A stretch of DNA of 64,000 bases, taken from Chitinophaga sp. LS1. GTDB lineage: Bacteria; Bacteroidota; Bacteroidia; Chitinophagales; Chitinophagaceae. Location of the stretch: NCBI RefSeq assembly GCF_034274695.1, contig NZ_CP128362.1:806001-870000 (forward strand). The letters run 5' to 3'. Each line of letters starts with the position of its first letter. The first letter of the stretch is position 1. The notes beneath the pieces were generated by a model. That model did no database searches, was not told the DNA's origin, and saw only the letters and a list, made by a program, of their open reading frames with translations. A program made the position numbers and the translations under genes. Shown here piece after piece: positions 17,011 to 26,300 of this stretch.

Positions 17011-17373
17011 GTGTTAGGGGATTTAAAGGGATTCAACATTTCCCCCCAAAGGTTGTTGTTATATCCATAGGAAAAAACCTGTACCACAGGGGAAAAATCC
17101 CCTTTTTTAAAAAACCGGGTAGATTTTTTATCCCTAAGGCAGATTTTTAAACCTGGGTAGATTTTAAACCTGAGAAGAATTTTTGTACCAGGGTAGATTT
17201 TAAACCCAATAATGAATTTTTAACACCCAGGGGGAATTCCCTCCACCACCATAGGATTTTTCCCCTATTTGCTTTTCGTTGATTTTTGAAGGGTAAGGAA
17301 ACAATAGCTTCGCAACCGTAAACGGTTTACAAAAGCATTTTTATTTCCTTAACACCAAAAAACTTTGTTCATT
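17011..17373. repeat. Divergent intergenic region with degenerate short repeats
   Basis: This 363-bp region separates the caspase (minus) from the gene at 17374 (plus). GGGTAGATTTT occurs three times at about 17127, 17155 and 17190, each followed by TAAACC or TATCCC, with related pieces GGCAGATTTTTAAACC and GAAGAATTTTTG between. The 16-35 bp spacing is irregular, so this is a decayed tandem array, not CRISPR. It also has purine-rich blocks (ACAGGGGAAAAATCCCC). Confidence 0.6.
17318..17330. promoter_or_regulatory. Palindrome, possible operator
   Basis: GTAAAC-G-GTTTAC is a 13-bp palindrome with a one-base centre, 44 bp before the ATG at 17374. A weak Bacteroidota -7-like TAGCTTCG lies at 17305-17312, so the palindrome would overlap the transcription start. 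It could be a site for the LuxR-type regulator encoded at the end of this gene set, but that is a guess. Confidence 0.35.
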
Positions 17374-17838
17374 ATGCAACAACACGTCACAGTAAAACCT
17401 CTACCTTTCTTCTATGTCGGACAAACCATCACCAACGACCGCATTAGCAGTTTCAAGACACAAAAACATCCGCTCCTCACACAGGCAATCGGTAAATCCG
17501 ATACTTGTTCTGTATGGTATTCAAAAGAACATTTCGTAAAATTGCTGGAAGAAATCGAGTTTGCAGGTGGCGACGGCATCCGTATCAGCTTTGGTACGTA
17601 TGAAGCAGGTCACCAATACGAGGGACAGACTTGTCTGTTATTCAATACGACGAGAGCAACTGAAGTTGGCGGCGCCATCACCCACACGAACGTAATTCTG
17701 GAAAACGAGCCAGACTTTGCAGAACGCTCTGCACAGGAAAGAGACATTATTCACTTCCCGGGAGAAGATCCTATCGTCAAAGACTTTAACCTGGGTTCAC
17801 CCTGCCCTCCATTCTGCAATGATGGCGGACCAAAATAA
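17374..17838 (+). CDS. Hypothetical protein, 154 aa, first gene of a two-component operon
   Basis: The product starts MQQHVTVKPLPFFYVGQTITNDR and lacks a signal peptide or membrane segment. It ends in a Cys/Pro-rich tail (LGSPCPPFCNDGGPK). The central part (FVKLLEEIEFAGGDGIRISFG) is alpha+beta. I do not recognise a family. It precedes a seven-helix membrane protein by 10 bp, then a histidine kinase and response regulator, so it is probably a target or sensor partner of that system. Confidence 0.65.
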   Translation: MQQHVTVKPLPFFYVGQTITNDRISSFKTQKHPLLTQAIGKSDTCSVWYSKEHFVKLLEEIEFAGGDGIRISFGTYEAGHQYEGQTCLLFNTTRATEVGGAITHTNVILENEPDFAERSAQERDIIHFPGEDPIVKDFNLGSPCPPFCNDGGPK

Positions 17839-17848
17839 GATACACTAA

Positions 17849-18523
17849 ATGTACAGATTGTTGAATCATCGATTTTTATATCTTATTCCACTATTGCTTA
17901 GCGCCATTTTTAGTCTGAAGGCATTCAGACTAAAATGGCCTAAGCCTTATAGACTGTATGCATGCATGGTTATCCTGTCTCTGCTCACAGAGATCCTGGC
18001 CCTTGCCTGGAAATGGGAACTATACAAATGGGGATCCTACCATTTTTCCCAGAACAATTTCTGGATCTACAATTGTTTTCTCATCATCCGGTTTGGCCTG
18101 CTATCAGCTATTTTCAACATGACATTATACCGTAATAAACTATTACCCCTTATTACGGGCATCATCTTTTTGTTTGGAATACTGGACTACGCCTTCATCC
18201 ATGGGCCGCTTCAGTTTAACACCTATAGTATGATTCTCACCCATGCTTGTATCATCACATTATGTCTATTGTATTTCCGGCAACTATTGCAGGAGCCTGG
18301 CGTTATCTCTATACAAAAAGAGCCGTTATTCTGGATGGCACTCAGCATCTTCTTTTATCATGCTGTGTCATTGCCATTCTTAATTATGTTGGGGTTCTTC
18401 AACATACAAGACTATCGGCTAACCGTTTTATTTTTTCCTATTAATGAAGCCCTTAACTTCTTATTGTGCTCCTGTTATCTAATAAGCTTTTTATGGAAAC
18501 CTCAATATTCGCAACCTCTCTGA
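17849..18523 (+). CDS. Integral membrane protein, about seven helices
   Basis: The 224-residue protein is hydrophobic throughout with helices such as FLYLIPLLLSAIFSLKAF, LPLITGIIFLFGILDYAFI and LFWMALSIFFYHAVSLPFL. Its layout resembles 7TM sensor modules placed before Bacteroidota histidine kinases, which themselves have only one helix. It overlaps the kinase gene by 31 bp. It may serve as the input module of that kinase. No ligand-binding motif is visible. Confidence 0.7.
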   Translation: MYRLLNHRFLYLIPLLLSAIFSLKAFRLKWPKPYRLYACMVILSLLTEILALAWKWELYKWGSYHFSQNNFWIYNCFLIIRFGLLSAIFNMTLYRNKLLPLITGIIFLFGILDYAFIHGPLQFNTYSMILTHACIITLCLLYFRQLLQEPGVISIQKEPLFWMALSIFFYHAVSLPFLIMLGFFNIQDYRLTVLFFPINEALNFLLCSCYLISFLWKPQYSQPL

Positions 18524-19314
18524 CAATCATTATATCCACTTTACTTGTTCTGGGACTCTGTACTGCCGTCGTATATTTTCTATTTCTCTATCAGAAAAAG
18601 AAATTTCGACATCAACAGGAGCTCATTGAAATGCGCGAGCAATTTAATCATGTATTGCTGCAATCAAGACTCGCTATCCAGGAACAGACGTTGGATCATA
18701 TCAGTAAGGAGTTGCACGCCAACTTCAGTCACCTCGTGTCGTTGATCAATATCAACCTCCAGGAAATTCTGCCACAAGCTCCCGCAAATCAACGGGAAAA
18801 CATCCTCGAAACAAAATCGCTGGCGAAACAACTGATGAGTGAGCTAAAAGCCCTATCGGCCAATTTAAACACAGATCATATTATCCACATCGGCTTTGTC
18901 AAAGCACTGGAAAATGAACTGAACCGGCTGGCTAAAACCAAGAAATACGAAGTGGTCATCACCAAAGCGGGTGAGGAATATCGTATCTTACCTGAACACG
19001 AAATCATCCTCTTCCGCCTCTGCCAGGAAGTACTCAACAATACCGTGAAGTATGCAAAAGCAACTGAAATCACCGCTTCTATCAATTTTTCAAAAGAGCA
19101 GTTTGTACTCGTCATTACGGATAATGGCACTGGGTTCAATGTACAGGATGCCCTCGAAAACAGCGGAGAGAAACAGAGTACCGGTTTGTTGAATATGCAC
19201 AAAAGAGCCTCGCTGATCAATGCTGAACTCCTCATCACCAGCCGCAATGGTGGCGGTACCGTCGTGTTCATTACTATTCCTCAACCCCAGATCCTTAAAT
19301 CTATTCAAGAATGA
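18493..19314 (+). CDS. Sensor histidine kinase, NarL/LytS-like class
   Basis: I use the ATG at 18493 (METSIFATSLTIIISTLLVLGLC), giving 273 residues with one N-terminal helix. The phospho-acceptor region ISKELHANFSHLVSLININL has His75 in an ELH motif typical of HisKA_3-like kinases. The HATPase part follows with N-box LCQEVLNNTVKYAKA, G1 ITDNGTGFNV and G2 STGLLNMHKRA. The stop overlaps the response regulator start (ATGA), so the two are a coupled pair. Confidence 0.9.
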   Translation: METSIFATSLTIIISTLLVLGLCTAVVYFLFLYQKKKFRHQQELIEMREQFNHVLLQSRLAIQEQTLDHISKELHANFSHLVSLININLQEILPQAPANQRENILETKSLAKQLMSELKALSANLNTDHIIHIGFVKALENELNRLAKTKKYEVVITKAGEEYRILPEHEIILFRLCQEVLNNTVKYAKATEITASINFSKEQFVLVITDNGTGFNVQDALENSGEKQSTGLLNMHKRASLINAELLITSRNGGGTVVFITIPQPQILKSIQE

Positions 19315-19967
19315 GTAAAATCCAAATAGCCCTCGTAGACGACCATAACCTGTTTCGTAAAGGCCTGATCAAACTGATCAACATGGGAGATACACAACAA
19401 CGGTATCATATCCTCTTTGAAGCAGACAACGGCAACCAACTCAAAGAGAAAATGAGAACACCCCCATTTCCTGATATCATTCTCATGGATATCGATATGC
19501 CGGAAGTGGATGGCTTTGAAGCGGTAGAATGGCTGCAACGTACACATAGTGATGTAAAGGTATTGGTCATGACCATGCTGGAATCAGAAACAGCGATCTT
19601 GCGGATGCTACGCATGGGGGTGAAAGGATATATTCATAAAGACATTGAAGTAGAAGAACTGACGGCTGCGCTCGAGTCTATTGCGGCTAATGGATTTTAT
19701 TATTCTGATGCTGCGTCTGAGGTATTGCATCAAAACCTGAATGGATTAGATCGATCCAACAATACCGCTATACATTTATCTGAAAATGAAAGGGAGTTTA
19801 TTAAATGGGTAGCCACGGATATGACTTATCAACAGATAGCGGATAAGATGAATCTGAGTGTGAAGACGATTGATGGGTATAGGGAGGCACTTTTTAGGAA
19901 ATTAGGTGTAAGGACCAGGGTAACGCTGGCGCTGTATGCGGTGAAGCATGGGTTAGTAGAATTATAA
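19311..19967 (+). CDS. LuxR-family response regulator
   Basis: An N-terminal receiver domain (IALVDDHNLFRKGLIKLI, phospho-acceptor D60 in ILMDIDMPEVDGF, VKVLVMTMLES) is followed by a LuxR/FixJ helix-turn-helix (LSENEREFIKWVATDMTYQQIADKMNLSVKTIDGYREALFRKLGV, positions about 157-200). It is co-translated with the kinase. The 3' part of the gene is noticeably G-rich on the coding strand compared with the 5' half. Targets are unknown; the palindrome at 17318 is one candidate. Confidence 0.93.
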   Translation: MSKIQIALVDDHNLFRKGLIKLINMGDTQQRYHILFEADNGNQLKEKMRTPPFPDIILMDIDMPEVDGFEAVEWLQRTHSDVKVLVMTMLESETAILRMLRMGVKGYIHKDIEVEELTAALESIAANGFYYSDAASEVLHQNLNGLDRSNNTAIHLSENEREFIKWVATDMTYQQIADKMNLSVKTIDGYREALFRKLGVRTRVTLALYAVKHGLVEL

Positions 19968-19987
19968 CCCACAATATTTGGCAAATT

Positions 19988-20019
19988 ATTAGTAATGGGG
20001 TAAACGCCCCATTACTAAT
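19988..20019 (+). terminator. Strong 13-bp hairpin terminator
   Basis: ATTAGTAATGGGG (19988-20000) and CCCCATTACTAAT (20007-20019) are perfectly complementary around TAAACG, followed by CTTTATCC. It ends the two-component operon and lies close to the converging motor operon. Confidence 0.75.
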
Positions 20020-20073
20020 CTTTATCCACATCCTGATTATAAGAGAAAGTACTTATGCTTATTGACACCCCAC

Positions 20074-20730
20074 TCACTTCACATCCCCTATTTTAGGAAA
20101 AATCTGTATCAAAAAACGCTGATTATCGGGCTCAAACGGCAACCGCCCAATCCCTCCCCATCCATTCCCCGCCACCTGCAAATCCACCAATTCCTCATAC
20201 TCCTTCGCCTCAAAATCAATCCCCTTAGTCTTCCAATAATTCTTCAAAGCCAACGCCCGCTGATAACTCAACTCATAATTATGTGCCTCCTGCCCCGTCC
20301 TGGAAGCATACCCCGCTATCACCACCACATACGACACCCGCCTTAACCGCTCATCCGATGCCCGCTCCTGTTTTAAATGATCAATGATTGACTTCAACTT
20401 CAACCCCGCCTGATCTATATGATTGATCGTCTCCTGGTAATTCTCCAACTGATCAGGCGTTAACTGATACTGGTTATTCCCAAACTTCACATCAAACGCT
20501 AACTTAAATCGCTTATACTGCTCTTCATAAATAAATAATGAAGACTCCGCCTTCAAGGGTCGCAAATTCTCTTCTACTGTCTCTATGATCTTCAATTTAT
20601 TTGCCTGCAACTGAATCGTAGAATTCAACCGTACATAAGTAAGAATATACAATACCAGCATAATAAAAAACAAACTGGTCATCAAATCCGTATAACTCGG
20701 CCAGAAAGCATCAGATTTTGCTGTATTCAT
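20074..20730 (-). CDS. MotB/ZorB-like membrane protein with OmpA-type peptidoglycan-binding domain
   Basis: The 218-residue product starts with a short cytoplasmic N-terminus, MNTAKSDAFWPSYTDLMTSLFFIMLVLYILTYV: the single helix (about 12-33) carries an Asp (YTDLMTSLFF) in the place where MotB/ZorB stators have the ion-binding Asp. A coiled segment (40-130) leads to an OmpA/MotB-like domain with VVIAGYASRTGQEAHNYELSYQRALALKNYW and a late ENPxxRR-like PDNQRFLIQIFP. It overlaps the MotA-like gene stop by 4 bp. Together they would form an ion-driven rotary or stator unit. Confidence 0.8.
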   Translation of the reverse strand: MNTAKSDAFWPSYTDLMTSLFFIMLVLYILTYVRLNSTIQLQANKLKIIETVEENLRPLKAESSLFIYEEQYKRFKLAFDVKFGNNQYQLTPDQLENYQETINHIDQAGLKLKSIIDHLKQERASDERLRRVSYVVVIAGYASRTGQEAHNYELSYQRALALKNYWKTKGIDFEAKEYEELVDLQVAGNGWGGIGRLPFEPDNQRFLIQIFPKIGDVK

Positions 20731-22226
20731 CTTGACGCTGTTTTTTTACCTAACAATTTTGTAACTGTACGACTCAACCTCACCGACAATGAATCTTCTG
20801 ATAACCGTTTGATCAGATTTAACTCTTCCAGCATCTTCGCAAATTGCTCATTAAACTCTTCAAACCGATCTATATGATCATTCCCCTGACTCTTGAGATC
20901 TACCAAATGACGATTCACTAACTCCAATTGCCCTAGCTTCTCCAGGTGCTTCCACTTCTCATAATAACTATCCTTCATCTGATCAATCTCTTTCAACGTG
21001 ATCTGCTGAATTTCTATCATCCGCTCCTGGGTAAAGTCTTTTAGCAACTGTAAGCTATTATCCAGGGTGTTATTCACACCATTCACCGCCTTGGTGATCA
21101 ACTGATGACTATCCTCCAACGAACTATAATGATGTTGCAAAAATTGCATCAACTCGCGGTTCTGGCTAAACACCGCCATAATATTATCTCCCACTACATG
21201 CAGCTCGTCCGTACGCATCATGACCTGGCTGATTTTTTCAGCGAACGTTCGCGTACTCCCTACCAATTCACTGATATCCGACACATACTTATTAAACGCT
21301 TTGAACTGTTTCATAGAGGTTTGCAATTCCTGCAGAATAACCACATTCGCATTCGCGAAATTGACCACATCCATATTATTCAGTGTATCTAATATCCGCT
21401 CCTGTGACTGAATGGTCGTCACATGTTTACCCATCGCTCCACTTAACTGATGAATACTTGTCTTGAACTCTTCATTAAATTTATGCAGGTTATTCTGTAG
21501 TGAATACAACGTAGAATTAATATTCTGGTTCAACAAAGGCATGAGATCCGTCTGGATAAAAGTGTAAAACTCATTCCTACTATCTTCTACCATTCGTTTA
21601 GCCCGTTTAAAGAAATAGCTATTCCCCGCCAGGGTACATAGCAATCCTGCAAAACTCGCTATCATCGCTATTTTCACACCTCCAAGCAATAATTGGATAG
21701 CTTGACCTGCCACACTGGGATCGGCAGCCAGGCTTTCCCCTGAGATCTGTATTAATCCCAGTACAATCCCCATAAAAGTACCCAACAACCCAAGATACAA
21801 AGGCAATGATACTGACTGCTGAATATCATTTTCTATTACAGCAACATTTCGCTCCACCATATCTTTAATCAGGTGAAAATCTGAAGCAACCCCCCTGTTC
21901 CTAACCAGGTAAGTATTGATATTCCGCACGATCTTGTCTGTCACCAGATTTCCCTGGCCTTTTTTAAATACCAGGTCAATATAGACGATCTCTTCACCCA
22001 ACTCATCACTCTCCATGATATACTTATTAATATTGTCCAGCAACTCATTGGGATGTAATTGAAAAAGTGACTTAGCCAGTCCCACATTAATTACTTCAAA
22101 CTCTTCACGGGATGGGAAGATCTGCTCAAATAACCGAACCTGGCTCAGCGTCCTGAAAAATACGATCGCCTGCAATCCTATAATAAAGATGACTCCCATA
22201 ATTTCAAAAACCTGCACACTATTCAT
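20727..22226 (-). CDS. MotA/TolQ/ZorA-like proton-channel protein
   Basis: The 499-residue protein has a first helix at 8-27 (IMGVIFIIGLQAIVFF), then a cytoplasmic insert, then the conserved MotA/ExbB helix pair: SLPLYLGLLGTFMGIVLGLI and AIQLLLGGVKIAMIASFAGLLCTLAGN. The GLLGTFMGI and G..IA...S..GLL motifs are hallmarks of the family. The remaining 270 residues are a long predicted coiled-coil tail (LYSLQNNLHKFNEEFKTSIH...), as in ZorA, whose tail projects into the cytoplasm. Followed at once by the MotB-like gene. Confidence 0.85.
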   Translation of the reverse strand: MNSVQVFEIMGVIFIIGLQAIVFFRTLSQVRLFEQIFPSREEFEVINVGLAKSLFQLHPNELLDNINKYIMESDELGEEIVYIDLVFKKGQGNLVTDKIVRNINTYLVRNRGVASDFHLIKDMVERNVAVIENDIQQSVSLPLYLGLLGTFMGIVLGLIQISGESLAADPSVAGQAIQLLLGGVKIAMIASFAGLLCTLAGNSYFFKRAKRMVEDSRNEFYTFIQTDLMPLLNQNINSTLYSLQNNLHKFNEEFKTSIHQLSGAMGKHVTTIQSQERILDTLNNMDVVNFANANVVILQELQTSMKQFKAFNKYVSDISELVGSTRTFAEKISQVMMRTDELHVVGDNIMAVFSQNRELMQFLQHHYSSLEDSHQLITKAVNGVNNTLDNSLQLLKDFTQERMIEIQQITLKEIDQMKDSYYEKWKHLEKLGQLELVNRHLVDLKSQGNDHIDRFEEFNEQFAKMLEELNLIKRLSEDSLSVRLSRTVTKLLGKKTASR

Positions 22227-23364
22227 ATCTTATAACAGCTTTAGCTTTAATGATCCATTTATCATTTTCCAGGAAAGCGACTCCCTGCTTGCGGGTAACA
22301 ATATTCCGGGTACCGGGCATTGGAAGATTCTCCTCATCACAAGCTGGCTTAATATAGCTTTCAATGACCTTTATAATATCATTGATGCTGGCACCAGTCG
22401 TATGCAATTCAAACCTGGCCTCCGTCCCGCCAGGTTGCAGGTAAAACTTATATACCGTGTTTTCCCTGTGATTGGAACGTGCACTGGAAGGGAAGCTATT
22501 ACCCGTAGGACCAGTCATATAAAATGTACCTCCAGCAGATTCTTCAGGAATAACAGGGGTGTTCATTGCAACCATACGAGGTGCAGGTTGCTGTAATTTT
22601 TCAACATGTTCTTTAAGGGTAGCGTATTCATCCTGAATACTTTTCAGAACAGGACTACAAGCTATCAATCGTTCTACTTCTGTTGGAGTAATGCCAGCAG
22701 GGCTTTTAGCTTTCTCCCAATCCAGCGGCATCCCCATTTTATTCAACTTTTTTTCAATGCCCCACAACCGACGGTGTATATTACTATTAGTGATAAAAAC
22801 ATAAATACCCATACCAATTATTAATAACATAGACAAGCATGATGCCCACGTCTGCCAGTCAGTACCTGCCTCAATGACTTCAGGAGGTGGAATCGTTATT
22901 GGCTGTGTAGAAGACGCTGTCTCAACCGCAGGCATGATCAGATTTGTATCTACCACCGCTTCCCTTGTTGGTGAACTATCTACGTCAACAGCTGTTGGTT
23001 CTTCCTTTTTCACTGGCACAGCTACAATCGTTTCTACCGGCGCAGGTACAATCTTCTTCTCTGCCGCAGGTACAACCTTCTTCTCTACCGGCGTGGGTAC
23101 TATCTTTTTATCTACCGGGTGTACTACCTTCTTTTCCGGCGTGTGTACCACCTTTTTATTTACTGCATGTACCACCTTCTTCTCCGACGCAGGTACCGCC
23201 TTTTTATCTACTGCATGTACCACCTTCTTCTCCAACGCAGGTACCACCTTTCCCTTTTTCACCTCCTCCTGCTTTTTAGGCATCACTGCCTTCGGAGAAT
23301 TTTGCTGCCCAATTCCATCCTGAAAAAAACATATAAATATCAATAACGTGATTATTCCTTTCAT
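22219..23364 (-). CDS. Single-pass membrane protein with Lys/Val/Pro repeat linker
   Basis: A signal peptide or N-terminal helix (MKGIITLLIFICFFQDGIG) is followed by about 90 residues of imperfect 10-12-residue repeats of the type EKKVVHAVDKKAVPAS, then a linker rich in Pro and Val, then a membrane helix (WASCLSMLLIIGMGIYVFIT, about 170-190), a coiled segment and a soluble C-terminal domain (TVYKFYLQPGGTEARFELHT). The long basic, extended linker could span the periplasm, like a TonB-type reach. Start and stop overlap both neighbours (4 and 8 bp), so it is an integral part of this operon. No family recognised. Confidence 0.7.
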   Translation of the reverse strand: MKGIITLLIFICFFQDGIGQQNSPKAVMPKKQEEVKKGKVVPALEKKVVHAVDKKAVPASEKKVVHAVNKKVVHTPEKKVVHPVDKKIVPTPVEKKVVPAAEKKIVPAPVETIVAVPVKKEEPTAVDVDSSPTREAVVDTNLIMPAVETASSTQPITIPPPEVIEAGTDWQTWASCLSMLLIIGMGIYVFITNSNIHRRLWGIEKKLNKMGMPLDWEKAKSPAGITPTEVERLIACSPVLKSIQDEYATLKEHVEKLQQPAPRMVAMNTPVIPEESAGGTFYMTGPTGNSFPSSARSNHRENTVYKFYLQPGGTEARFELHTTGASINDIIKVIESYIKPACDEENLPMPGTRNIVTRKQGVAFLENDKWIIKAKAVIRYE

Positions 23365-26300
23365 GAGTTTACAAGGTTATTTAGATGATAAATTTTATAG
23401 GCCAGCCTATTCATAGCTCCTATCAATGGATAAAAAAACAATGTCTCTTCAAGGTCAATATTGACATTCCCCGCCAGCTCCTTCAATTTCTCTGTGATCC
23501 CACTCTGTAAATCATTCCTTACCTTATCTTTCAATAACTTTTTATATTGCTCAAAACGGCTGGGATTCACTCCAAAATGCTGGTAGTAATTAAATTGTCT
23601 ATCCCATTCAAAGAACTTATCCACAAACTGACTCACTGCACTACATACATCCTGAATCAACTGCTCATCATTCAACTGGCTATAACGAAGCGAAGTACCA
23701 GGAATCAATGACTGCTGTGCGCCACCGACTAACACAGTTCCGATCTGCTTTTCCAACTTATGAAAAAGAGTAAAGTCAGTACATTCCAATCCACCTTTAC
23801 ATGTGATTTCTTTAGACTTTTCATTAAACCTAAATTCAATCACAGGTGCATTTGTCTCAAATACATCTGAGAATATAATCCTTGTATACTCATTCAAGGT
23901 TTCCAGGTTACCACCATCAGTTAATTTTACCAACCTGGCCCCATTACCACTGAAGGTAATGTACTCCGGCACTTCCATCCCCTTCGCTTTCATCAGTTGA
24001 GCAATGTGGTAGATGATCGCACCATAAAAGAAAACCAATACCAGCTTCAATTCACTTTCCGCTGCCAGCATCTTCGAGAAGGAAAGCGTGATGCCCTTAT
24101 CCTTCAATGTTTTATTATCTTCTAACGAAAAGAAAAACTCTATCAACTCAATTGAGTTAGAATTTTGATTCTTTAAAGTTTCCAGCACCGTACTTAGGTT
24201 ATTCGCAGTAATATTCTTCAGTGAATCACTGATACTTGCTTCAAACCGTTGTACAAATCCATTCGAATTGGCATTGCTTCCATATCCATCCCCGAAAATG
24301 GCATTTGCTGCAAACTTAAATGAAGTCAACAGAATCGGATTTTCTCCTTTATAAGCTACAATATCCGTCGTACCGCCACCAATGTCGATATTGACAGCAC
24401 TTCTGTCATGCGCTCTCACGTTCTCCTTATGGTAATAGTAATAGAATGGTGCAAAAGATTCAGACATGCTATGGAGCTTATTCGCCTCTCCGAAGTAACG
24501 TTTATAATAATCCTTCCAGGAAGTATCCAGCAGCATTCGCCTGTTCACCGTCATGCTAGTCGGGTAGAACCATACGATCTCTGTAGCGGCGAGATCCCCT
24601 CCATTTAGCAAAACTTTATTCCTGATCATCAACAACAGTTGCTTCATGAATGCCCTCGTTCTCCGCTCAAACCGTTTTTGGTTATTGAACACACCCCATT
24701 TCAAATTGGAAGTGATTTCTCCACCATATACAATACTCTCTTTTAAATACCCAAATGGAATATTCAGGTCTGCCAGTGCAAAATTGGCTTCATCCGGGTT
24801 AAAGGAGCCATTGTCGTAAATCACAGTACGTTGTGGAAAACGATACTGTTTCCCTGGCCCGATTGTAAATGGCAAAAACTCTTCTCTTACAATATCAGTC
24901 AGCGCAATAGCCCCCAGTCCTAATCTGGCCACTTTCAATGCAGCCAATGTTCTGTCATCTGGCGCATACAAGGTGCCAATCTGTATATCCTTTTCTGTTA
25001 TATCAAAAGGTCTGGGCGATTCATTCCCTATTTTATATTCGATATGCGTATTCGTTGTTCCAAAATCAATCGCGAACTTAAATACCTTACCCGCAGCCTG
25101 CTGTGGTACAAATAATGGTATCAACAATGCCCTGGCGGTAGTATTCACGACCTCTATATAGTCAAAGTTCTGCTCCAGGATATTGTACAGCGTAGTGACA
25201 CCCTCTTTCTTATGCTTATGACTACGCTGGCGGGGAGCGAGTTTGTTGATTGCCTCCGAAGGCTGATCTGCATTGTAAAAGTTGAGTGTATAATTATTAT
25301 GCTTCGTCAGCACCTGCAGATCCCTGTCCACCAACATCACCCTGTAATGTGGATTCACCCTGGGATCAGATATCTTTAAAAATGGATAGACGGCTATTGT
25401 AAACTGATGTTCTACAATAATCCCCTGGTTATTGGCTTCATCCGGCTGTTGTATTTTATCGCTGAACTGGTTCACCACGTAAATCCGTGACATCTCTATA
25501 TATCGGTTATTCCGGATAGGAATTCTCAATATCACCTTCACCCCACCAGGCATTTGCATCATCTCAAAGCGATTTTTCCCATCCGATACATTCCCCTTCA
25601 GGTCTTCCACTTTGAAATACCTGAAAAACTCCTTCTTAACAGGCAATGCATAACCATGATCACTTTCTCCCGAACGGATCGTATAATTACCCCCAAAGAA
25701 TTTATCCGTATCCAATGGATATGGCAACCTGACCAGGTATGGCTCCAGAAAGTCACTCACCGTCAAATAAGGGTATTTCACATGCCCCTGGTTCGGCAAC
25801 ATCCTTTCTGATAGCGGGTTAGGATCGTATGCCGGCACCTTTCTATGATAATCTTTTTGCCATATCCCTCCTGCAAATCGCAATGGTTCATTAAACGACT
25901 CCATAGGAAACACACAAGGCATTGGCCCCTCTATTAACCTGGACGCATCCATCACAAAATCATTCTCATCAGAGGTATTCACCACGCCATATTTCTTTGC
26001 CCGCAGGTGATGTCCCAATATTTCAGCATTATTCCCAGCTGCCTTTACTGATATTTTTTGGTATTCCTTCTCATAAGACCCACCATCCAGATCGCGGATC
26101 ATATCCCGCAAATCATCACTCAGTAAAGAGAAACAACTCGCCATATAAGCATCCACATCCTGAAAAAGCCTTGAAAACTGTGGAAAACCAGCCTTGAATG
26201 AATACAGGTACTTAATAAAATCCCTGTCCCGCCTATGAAGCGGGCAATATTGATTATCGAACACCCTATCATTGGCAAACATGATATCCACAAATGACAG

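Noticed and set aside
22874..23323. Plus-strand 149-codon frame opposite the repeat-linker gene
   Set aside because: Thr/Phe-rich repeats mirror the Lys/Val repeats of the minus-strand gene; codon use and context support only the minus strand.
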